A DNA stretch of 64,000 bases from Thozetella sp. PMI_491 (taxonomy: Eukaryota > Ascomycota > Sordariomycetes > Chaetosphaeriales > Chaetosphaeriaceae). The position numbers and the translations under genes are program-made. The stretch is taken from positions 124,001 through 188,000 of the forward strand of contig MU270100.1 in assembly GCA_021432635.1 (NCBI GenBank), written 5' to 3'. Below, piece by piece: positions 56,437 to 64,000 of the stretch (positions are counted from its first letter, which is position 1; each line of letters begins with the position of its first letter). Below the pieces are notes generated by a model that searched no databases, was not told the origin of the DNA, and saw nothing but the letters and a program-made list of their open reading frames with translations.

Positions 56437-57494
56437 TAAAGTATTGTTATGGTCCTGTATCGCAGATGGCGAATCGGCCGTTTCAGAGCCTAAACACCGC
56501 CTAGGGTACCTAGATATACTCGATAAAGTATCTAGCGGGTTGTCCCTTCCGGTAGTTCTACCACCGGGGCGGCCACCCACTGGCCTTACTGGTGTTGCCT
56601 GACTAATAAATACATGCTGTACCGAACGGTGACGTTCTTGAATGGTGTGACCCCCACCCGTCCAGAGGTAGACATTTCGGTCTCGCTTGAAGGTTAACTA
56701 TCTCTGCCAGTGTAGATTTTCTCAAACGTACCAGTCTTAGACTGCAAAGTCTCAATATACTCAATATATAGTCCTTGTAATTGATATTCTCTCCCAGCTC
56801 CAGGCTTCAGCGTTGTAGCTATTGTGTATATCTAGAATTCACGCCGAGTCTTGTACTGAACAGGCACGGGGTGGTCCCACCTAGTGCAATTATATTTCAC
56901 AGTCCTCTAACAAAAGTACGGTGTCCGTCGAAAGTGCGCAACGGCATTTAAATGCGATGGACATGAAACAATCCCCATCGATTCTTGGACGGCAGCGCTC
57001 TCTAGCTATAGTTTTACTTTGTAGAGTTCTAATAAGTGGCTGCTCCAAGATTGTCAGTTCGGAAGAATTAGCCAAGGATTATTGTAATCCAATCCACTAA
57101 TGTAAATCCATCAAACCCGGGCTTGTTCTACTGATCCAACACTCGGTAAGTAGTCATGATCAGCGTGAGAGTACAAGTACAGTGTGGGACCTTCAGTTTT
57201 AACAGAAGAATGTAGTAACTCTGGGGTTAGATATGTCTGTCAGGTGCACAGTGCTGTTAGCAACATCAATTATGCCTCTGAACCTACTGGCGCTGACAGC
57301 TGGTTAGGAAATCCCGATATCCGGCCAGGACTCGGCTCCTCCTGCCGAGGAACCCCGATGGCCCACTCCGCTCCGGAAATCGGCCCTAGGTCCAGTAAGA
57401 AAACGTCCAGTTCTCCTCACAAGTGGCTATTGAATTCTCTTCATTCCACCTACCAACTCAATTTCATGCAGCATCGCGTAATTACGGTGTATCT
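56437..57494. other. Intergenic with repeat copy B
   Basis: No gene is seen. Contains the dispersed repeat at 56530-56670 and the MFS promoter side. A GTG-led frame from 57423 only extends the MFS frame upstream. Confidence 0.5.
56530..56670. repeat. Dispersed repeat, copy B
   Basis: Partner of 52838-52975, same orientation, about 3.7 kb apart. It shares GTTGTCCCTTCCGG, a hairpin (CCGGTAG..CTACCACCGG), GGGCGGCC, TACCGAACGGTGAC and CCCACCCGTCCAG. The two copies lie on either side of the secreted CenC-like gene. Confidence 0.6.
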
Positions 57495-59140
57495 ATGTCC
57501 GCGACAACGATTATGGTGGCATCCGTGCCCCTACAGGAGACGACGCCTAACATCACGCTAGTGGAGAACCGAAACCTCTACACCGAAGATGTAGAGACTA
57601 ATCGGGCGCATGTACCAGTCTATTCACGGTTCAAAACATCCCAGAAACGGTCAATTACGGCCTTCCTGGCGTTCTGCGGCCTGCTCGCCACAATATCGAC
57701 CACTTGTATTCTCTCCGCTATTCCCGAACTAACGACAACGTTCGACACAACCGCTTCCATTATCAGCATCAGCAATGCGGTCTACCTGGCTCTGATGGGA
57801 ATCTCTTCTTGTATATGGGGCCCGTCATCCGACGTCTTTGGGCGCAGAAAGGTAAGCTTATAAAGTCTATTCGAAATTAAGAAGCAGCTGACAAGCCCAG
57901 ATCTACCTTTGCACTACCTTTCTCTTCTTCGTGTCTTCGATCGGAACAGCGTTCTCGCCATCTCTTCTCGCCTTCTTTATCTTTCGAGGCTTGACAGCCG
58001 CACAGGGAACTGCCTTTCTTATACTTGCCTCTAGCTGTATTTCAGATATTTACCATCCTGTCCGTGCTACATCGTTCCCTCATTTAGATGGTTGCTAATG
58101 CTCCACAGACGGAACGTGCGACATCGCTGGGGTGGTTCCTGACAGGCTCCATGTCTGGCCCAGCTTTCGGGCCTGTTCTCGGCGGCATTATTGTAACATA
58201 TCAATCGTGGAGGGTGATCTTTTACTTGCAAGCAGCTCTTGCTGGTGTTGCATTTCTGGCCGCGTATTTCGTCCTTCCTGAGACGATTCACAGTATCAAG
58301 GCTATTGAATTGAAAGGCCAGGGTAAGATCCGGGCCGCAGCTGTGCTGTGGAAATGGCTGAACCCTATGGGAGTGCTTAAGCTCTATGGGCATAAAAATT
58401 TCCTCCTTGTGGCAAGTTACCACTGAATGCTTTCTAAATTCGCGGGCTAACGGGAGCAGACTCTTGCATCATCTGCCCTGGTGTGGAACATGTACTCTCT
58501 GCTCACACCTGTACGCTTGATCCTCAACCCGAGGTTGAACCTAAAGACACCACTGCAATCCGGGCTACTATATCTCTCTCCGGGGGCGGGATATGTTATT
58601 GGCACAACGATCGGAGGACGCTGGGCAGATTACACCGTTAGAGTATGGATGAGGAAGCGCGGGTATCGACTACCGGAGGATCGTCTCCGCAGTTGCTTGC
58701 CCTTTTTGGGGATTTTGCTGCCAGGATCAATACTCATGTACGGATGGATGGTGGATAGGAGCCTAGGAGGCATTCCTGTGCCCGTGATCTGCATGTTCGT
58801 GCAAGGGGTTGCGCAGCTCGCCTCATTCCCTAGTCTGAACACGTACATCCTCGACATTCTACAACATCGCAGCGGCGAAGCCTCAGGTAAGTAGGACTAT
58901 CGCCAATGTGCACGACATCCGCTGACGAATGCTAACAAACATATAGCTAGCCACTATATGATGAGATACTGTCTGGCTGGCATCTCAACGGCCATCTGTC
59001 TCCCGATGCTAGACCTTTTTGGCGTTGGATGGACCTCCACACTATCTGCGGGGATTTTAATTGTATGCGCAGGATTGGTTTATTTGACAATCATGTTGGG
59101 GGAGAAGTGGAGAGATAGTCGGTCAGCTCAAGACGCATAG
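57495..59140 (+). CDS. MFS drug transporter, DHA1 (12-TM, QDR-like) type
   Basis: Model: join(57495..57851, 57901..58059, 58109..58411, 58460..58886, 58947..59140), 479 aa. Introns are 49, 49, 48 and 60 bp. Intron 3 uses a GC donor (GCAAGT..GAGCAG) to join NFLLV to TLASSALVWNMYSLLTP; the others are GT..AG. The start at 57495 is the first ATG of the frame. The cytosolic N-terminus is about 60 aa. Motifs: WGPSSDVFGRRK (loop 2-3), FRGLTAAQGTAF and GWFLTGSMSGPAFGPVLGG (TM5, antiporter motif C), then TM segments to LTIMLGEKW. Members export drugs, organic acids or metabolites in exchange for protons at the plasma membrane. Tail-to-tail with the permease at 59482. Confidence 0.92.
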
Positions 59141-59257
59141 AGAGCCAAGACGCCTTGTTGGGGAAACGGCACCGAATAAACCTCTAGCAACGGGCCGGCT
59201 GCACGAAGCAGTTGAACCTGAGGATATATGTAGTAAATATACTAGATATCTAGGTAC

Positions 59258-59274
59258 ACGGACTTGAAGTCCGT
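59258..59274. other. 17-nt perfect palindrome downstream of the MFS gene
   Basis: ACGGACTT-G-AAGTCCGT, an 8-bp stem with one central base, in the 3' flank about 120 bp after the stop. It could fold in the 3' UTR or bind a dimeric protein; role unknown. Confidence 0.6.
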
Positions 59275-59481
59275 AGAGAAGGAAAAGTTTGACCTTAGGT
59301 CGGTTGGGCTATATTTCCAACTCAGCTGTGACTTGATGGACGAAGCCCATCGCCGACCCCAATTCATTGGCTCGTGCTCAGACAAAGCACTTCTAGCTGT
59401 TCAAGCAACTGCATGTGTAATCGTAGCTAATAGATTTGCTTAAATCATACCTTCGGCCAGAAGGCCCCGGTCTTTGGATGG

Positions 59482-61291
59482 CTAGACAGATGCCCTCTTC
59501 CCTAGTTCGTTTTCTTCGACTCTTGCCAAGATATGCTTGGTTGTCACCGATGTTCGCGGAATGCGATACGAAATTTCCGAATTGTAGCCACTACAAAGGA
59601 AGATTGAGTCAGATGAGCTTGATAGTTACGACTAGGATGAGAAACATACAACAGCGCGTCCATTTGGTCGATAGTCAAACCCTTCGTCTCGGGCAGAAAG
59701 AAGAACGCCCAAGTCGTGGCGACCAGCATCCAAGTCGCGAAGAAAAACCAAGTTCCGTAGCCGAACGAGCTGAAGATGTAAGGTAGAGCTTTGGTGATGA
59801 CGAATTGAATTGCCCTGACAATGAATTAGACAACGACATTAGCTTTATACAGGTAACAATACATACCACTGAACTAGGGCAGCCCAAGTTCCAGACAGGT
59901 TTCGCAACGCACCCGGGAAGATCTCGGCTGCGACAATCCACGGAATACCGTTCAAGCCGAAAGACCAAAATACAGAGTAGATCATAATCATCGCTGTGGC
60001 GGCTTGTCCGCCTCGTGCGGTCGAGTCGGATAGCGTCCCGCCGGCTGCGATGATGTCGGCAGGATGCCCGACTTTAACGTAAGTACCGACGATCCAGAGG
60101 CACACGCTGCAAATTATTGACGATACGATGGCTGGGCGACGCCGTCCAAGCAAATCGATCAAAAATATGTAGAAGATAAGAGATGCGATAGCCTTCACCA
60201 AGCCGTATATCCCAGTGTACAAAGCAACGTCGGAAATTCCGATAGATCCGAATAGAGTGGGTGAATAGTAGTTGATTGCTGCAGCTCCGGACAGATTCTG
60301 CAGTGTGAACGACCAGAAGACGAGAAACACGCGGTTCCTCATCCCTTTTCGGGAGAACTCGGACATGGCGCCACGGAAGAATGCCCAGGATCCGGTTCCG
60401 TATGTCTCGGCGATCGATGCTTCTTCAGCCAGGCGGTTCTGCATCATAAGAATATCCTCTCGAACGTAGGGATGATCTCGGGGAAGCTTTCGAAGCTGTT
60501 CCAGCGCCCTGTAAGCCTCCTCGTGCTTCTCACGACGCATCAGCGACAGAGGCGACTCGTGAAGGAAGAAGATGCCAAAGAAGAGCACACCAGCAGGCAC
60601 CAATTGGAATGCCATGGGGATCTTCCAACTTGCGGTGGAAGTGCTAGGTATATGTTGTGTGATCCCATAATTAATCCAGAAACCAATTACTGAGCCGATC
60701 TGATAGGCAACCTCGAAGAGGCCGGTGAGAATCCCTCGGATGGACGAGATGGAGAGCTCGGCGATATAACTTGGCACAGTTGCCGTGATTCCGCCACAGC
60801 CGAGACCCGTGAGGCTGCGCCCAGCATCTCCAGAACGTTAGTAGTGCTTCGTGTATCTGACGAAGAATGATACATACAGATAAAAGATAGCTGGTTTGTG
60901 GCGGCGGTCATCAAGATGGCGCCGATAAGAAAGAGAACGACATTGAACTGGAGAGCCCACTTTCGGCCGAACTTCTCCGTAACTAAGGCTTTATTAGAGC
61001 AACTCCATGCTAAATCCCAGATTCGATCTCACAAAAGTAACAGAAGAGCGCGCCGAAAAAGGCCCCAGCTTGGAACGCTGATGTGATGTTGCTGGAAACA
61101 TCGCTGGAAGTGGCCGAAGTGATGCCAAAGGCTGCGGTGAAGCTCTTTCGAGAAATTGTTGTGCCTAAAAACGCCGAGTCATATCCAAAGAGCAAGGAGC
61201 CTGTGGCGATGATGCTGGCCTCGGTGTAGAGCCGCCAGTTGTACACTTCCTTTGGCGTTGGCCGGTCCTCGACCGCGCGAAACCCACCCAT
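59482..61291 (-). CDS. Sugar/quinate-type MFS permease
   Basis: Model: complement(join(59482..59590, 59650..59814, 59867..60827, 60878..60982, 61033..61291)), 532 aa. Introns are 50, 50, 52 and 59 bp, each with correct phase: CYFF-TEKFGRKW, LSFI-YAGRSLTGLG, VQW-AIQFVITK, DALF-GYNSE. Sugar-porter motifs: FGYDSAFLGTT in TM1, EKFGRKWA, GRSLTGLGCGG, PSYIAELSISSIRG, PESPLSL-like HESPLSLMRR, DLLGRRRP and PETKGLTIDQMD. The N-terminus (EDRPTPKEVYNWRLYTEA) resembles quinate permeases such as Neurospora Qa-Y, so quinate, another cyclic acid or a sugar are all possible. Twelve TM segments; plasma-membrane proton symport is expected. No quinate catabolic genes are in view. Confidence 0.93.
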
Positions 61292-62813
61292 CTTGAGGCG
61301 CTCCGCGAATAGTCGGCAGCAGAGGGCAGAATGGTCTAAGAGTGTTCAAGCTTTCGCCTAGGCAAATTCGCCGTGGAATGAGGCAATGTATTTCAAGGTC
61401 GGTGGTCCGGCTCGCAATCGAAGTAGTTCCCGAAGTCGGGTGGCAGCTGAACGACACCCCGTTGCGGGGCCCCATGGGGTCGTCTTGCTGGGGTTTAGCT
61501 CGCGGGGTATGTTCACCATCTAACCCTTGTTGGAGGGAGCAGCCCCGCGCTCGACCGACTTTCTTTGGATGGACTGTTGTATTTCCACGAATCCTTGTCG
61601 CGGATTTCACCGACGCGGTGAATGTAGGGCCGAACTCTAGTAAGGTGGCCATCTCGTGGCGTTGGGCTTCGGCAACTATTGAGTAAGAGATCGATAGCTG
61701 CAATTCGCATACTAACGAAGGGCGAGATGCCTTCTCTTTTCTCAATGCTGCGTCTCATGAGCCAACTTCTCCGGCTTACTTTTCTTTCCCTAGCCTGGAC
61801 CCGCAGCCAAATGTCGCTAGGGGAAACGGAATGAGAGTGTGAATTGCTGGGAGCTTGCAGGGCTACCTGCTATAGTGCTCAGCTGCTTTAGCGGTACTTA
61901 TTACACTATAACTACTTGCTAAACGTACTTCCTAAATTTTCATTTAACTAGAGATTGGTGTTCTTCAGGAGCTCCCCACATAGCAGACGCGTTACGGTGC
62001 CTCACGTGATGCTGCCTGATCACCATTCCCCTGTCTTCTAGCCGCTGGCTACTTAAATCAGCATTTCTTTGAGCTGTACACTGGCTGTACTGTGTATTCG
62101 TGTACAAGATACATGCGCCACGCAAAAGAATAAAGTAATTTCCGGGGTGTTTTGGGGTTCAGAGAAGGGATATATCGTGGGCCGAGTGCGGGGGGCGAAC
62201 TGCGGTTGCACAACATAGGGTATAGCCCACCATCTCCTAGGAAAATGGGCTTGTTGGCTAATTAGCAGCTACGGAGACCCCACTTCTCGGCCACTCATAT
62301 TGATACGCACGCAGCAGCACTGAAACTGCTATCATAGGATTGAAGGAAAAAATCTTGGTTGATTTTCCCTTATTCAACATATCAATCCTGAGAGGCTTAA
62401 AGCAACGAAAGATTGCGACTGTGGTAGTGACCAAGTTAACGTAATCATTATGCGGTGTCTGCCAACTGCCCTCGGTTGCTTACCCGATTTGTCATCGCAG
62501 ATGTTTTACGCAACCCGACTTGCCAACCTGCATACCCTGCATCGTAGCCTGCCTCGCAAACTGATGCATTGCACACATGTACCGCCCGCGTGAGCGATAT
62601 ACGGCAAATCAAGCAACGTGCATCGCCGATGGGCTTTGCCGAGAACTATAGGAAGCCTATCCTTGCTGCCTGGAGTGTGTCCTACACGAAGAGCCTCACT
62701 CGTAGTCCTGGCAGTTACATGTGCCTACCCATAGCCTTGTCACCCCTCTCGCTGGAACCTAACTCTGTAGCCAGATCCAGCATCTGACTGCTTCTCGCCA
62801 AACCGCGATTACA
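61292..62813. promoter_or_regulatory. Divergent intergenic region, 1.5 kb
   Basis: Lies between the permease and the modin-like gene, transcribed away from each other. No gene is seen; minus-strand frames up to 188 codons near 61179-61745 mostly overlap the permease start and lack motifs. Confidence 0.5.
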
Positions 62814-64000
62814 ATGTCGTCGAATAGTAACAATCCCGCGGAGAATAGTAACAGCGACGACTTTACTGAGCTTATTATCGCCTCCGTCGCGCTCGTGATA
62901 TCGGTCGCCGCGTTTATCATAGCTATCCTGCAAGCACTCCAGCAGTACTTCTCATCCGCAAGGGGTTACTCATCTTGCAGTCGCGATATCATCGGAGGAT
63001 GGGCGCAATGGAGACACAGAAGACTACGCTGGTCCGAGTTTCGCTTTGAGGTCCAGTTTAGCGTACCTATCATCTTTGTTGCCAGACCCGAGAACAAACT
63101 CGCCCCTCTGGACATAGCAGAGGGAGGGGCGATCTTACATGTGGACGGCACAGATGACAGTCTCGATAATACCCATATACCTAAAGAGATGTTCGAGCCT
63201 AAACAGGCGAATGACTCGAGCAAGCACAACCACCTCCGGGGCCTCCACACGGCCAAGAATGAAGAGGCGACTTGGCTTGCCCTGCTCGCGGCCATACAGC
63301 GCATGGAGAGGGAGTCGTACAGCTGGCAAGATCAGCAATTGAAAGAACCAAGAAATACAGTGCCGGGGAGTGAGACTTCACACTTGCAGGCGAATACCAT
63401 ACAAGGGCTGAGGCGCCGACTAGCTGGACTTGTCGGGTATAGTCAGCCAGGTATCTCCACTTCAGTGTCCAAGTTGGACAGCGCAAACCAGTCCAAGGCT
63501 ACACACGCCCGATCACTGGTCGTCTGCATGCAGAGAAAGCCAATGTCGTGGGATAGCATGCCAGATGGTGTAATTAAGCCATACGCCATCACGACCATTT
63601 CGCACCTCGTCGAGTTCACGGCCATGCTGGGCATTTACTGGAAGGAGTTCAACCTCAACGAGCACCGTTACCGTGCACAGGGCAACGGTTTCAACCTGGA
63701 GGGTTCTTATATCGAAAGCCTCGGTGTCACATTTACCTTTCAGAAGACGGCACCCACTTGGTTCATGGAGAACCGCGTGGTGCCTAGCCATGACATGAAG
63801 GAACTGTGCTTTGGGCTAGCGCCCACCATATTTCGGAGACACGACGAGGAGCTTTACGCCGATGAACCAATGGGAGATGGCACGCTGCGGCTAGGAAGCA
63901 TGGCTGAGATTGCCGACACCCTCGCCGTCTTTGGCTGTAATACCACTACAGTTGATTACTTCCGGAAAGCCAGTGAAAGCACTCGGCACGGGCATATCTT
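62814..64000 (+). CDS. Membrane-anchored protein of the fungal modin-like family, 3' end off the window
   Basis: Open from ATG 62814 (MSSNSNNPAENSNSDDF) to the right edge, 395 codons, no intron needed so far. An acidic, Ser/Asn-rich start precedes one hydrophobic segment (LIIASVALVISVAAFIIAILQAL). A long cytosolic part follows with WSEFRFEVQFSVPIIFVARP, EEATWLALLAAIQRMERES, SWDSMPDGVIKPYA and LVEFTAMLGIYWKEFN. I recall these blocks from large fungal proteins often labelled modin, after a Podospora suppressor of vegetative incompatibility; that label is weakly supported and the biochemical role is unknown. All catalytic motifs I know are absent. The remaining part lies beyond the window. Confidence 0.7.
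   Translation, partial: MSSNSNNPAENSNSDDFTELIIASVALVISVAAFIIAILQALQQYFSSARGYSSCSRDIIGGWAQWRHRRLRWSEFRFEVQFSVPIIFVARPENKLAPLDIAEGGAILHVDGTDDSLDNTHIPKEMFEPKQANDSSKHNHLRGLHTAKNEEATWLALLAAIQRMERESYSWQDQQLKEPRNTVPGSETSHLQANTIQGLRRRLAGLVGYSQPGISTSVSKLDSANQSKATHARSLVVCMQRKPMSWDSMPDGVIKPYAITTISHLVEFTAMLGIYWKEFNLNEHRYRAQGNGFNLEGSYIESLGVTFTFQKTAPTWFMENRVVPSHDMKELCFGLAPTIFRRHDEELYADEPMGDGTLRLGSMAEIADTLAVFGCNTTTVDYFRKASESTRHGHI

Noticed and set aside
1-64000. CRISPR arrays, prokaryotic operons or phage features
   Set aside because: No regularly spaced short repeats with spacers; gene structure with spliceosomal introns is fungal.

Overview
The window looks like nuclear DNA of a filamentous ascomycete (Pezizomycotina). 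Most multi-exon genes have 48-104 bp introns with GT..AG ends (one GC..AG) and CTAAC-like branch points. The gene content fits: a highly reducing polyketide synthase (PKS), a HET-domain protein, a NACHT/ankyrin NLR, an RTA1 protein, a tyrosinase and many secreted carbohydrate-active enzymes. I cannot name the species. Exon joins below were worked out by hand from splice signals, reading phase and protein-family continuity.

Left part (1-10.8 kb): the start of a probable secondary-metabolite cluster. A highly reducing PKS runs off the left edge (KS-AT-start of DH). It shares a divergent promoter with a stand-alone trans-acting enoyl reductase, and that promoter carries three 83-bp tandem repeats. 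A decayed spherulin-4-like pseudogene, a 2-oxoglutarate/Fe(II) oxygenase and a 14-TM-type efflux transporter follow. A gene-poor stretch of about 5 kb ends the region.

Middle (16-31 kb): an RTA1-like membrane protein, a secreted tyrosinase, an isochorismatase-like hydrolase and a secreted GH43. Next come two genes typical of fungal non-self recognition, a HET-domain protein and a large NLR with NACHT and ankyrin repeats. The NLR has an unresolved 1-nt phase conflict near its 5' end.

Right part (32-64 kb): a three-exon small secreted protein beside a short telomere-like tract, a single-pass membrane protein with a tandemly duplicated upstream region, a six-exon aldehyde dehydrogenase and a Clr5-domain protein. 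Then comes the most unusual gene: an 11-exon, 1,362-aa predicted secreted fusion of a GH55-type double beta-helix with a PI-PLC X-like phosphodiesterase. After it lie an intronless S9 peptidase with a pVHL-like beta insertion (possibly of bacterial origin), a secreted protein with a CenC-like C-terminal domain flanked by two copies of a dispersed repeat, a DHA1 drug transporter, a quinate/sugar permease and the start of a membrane-anchored protein of a family often labelled modin.

Genes at the left probably work together in making, tailoring and exporting a polyketide. The others are mostly independent: secreted degradative enzymes, transporters and recognition proteins. I saw no CRISPR array, no convincing tRNA or rRNA, and no intact transposon.
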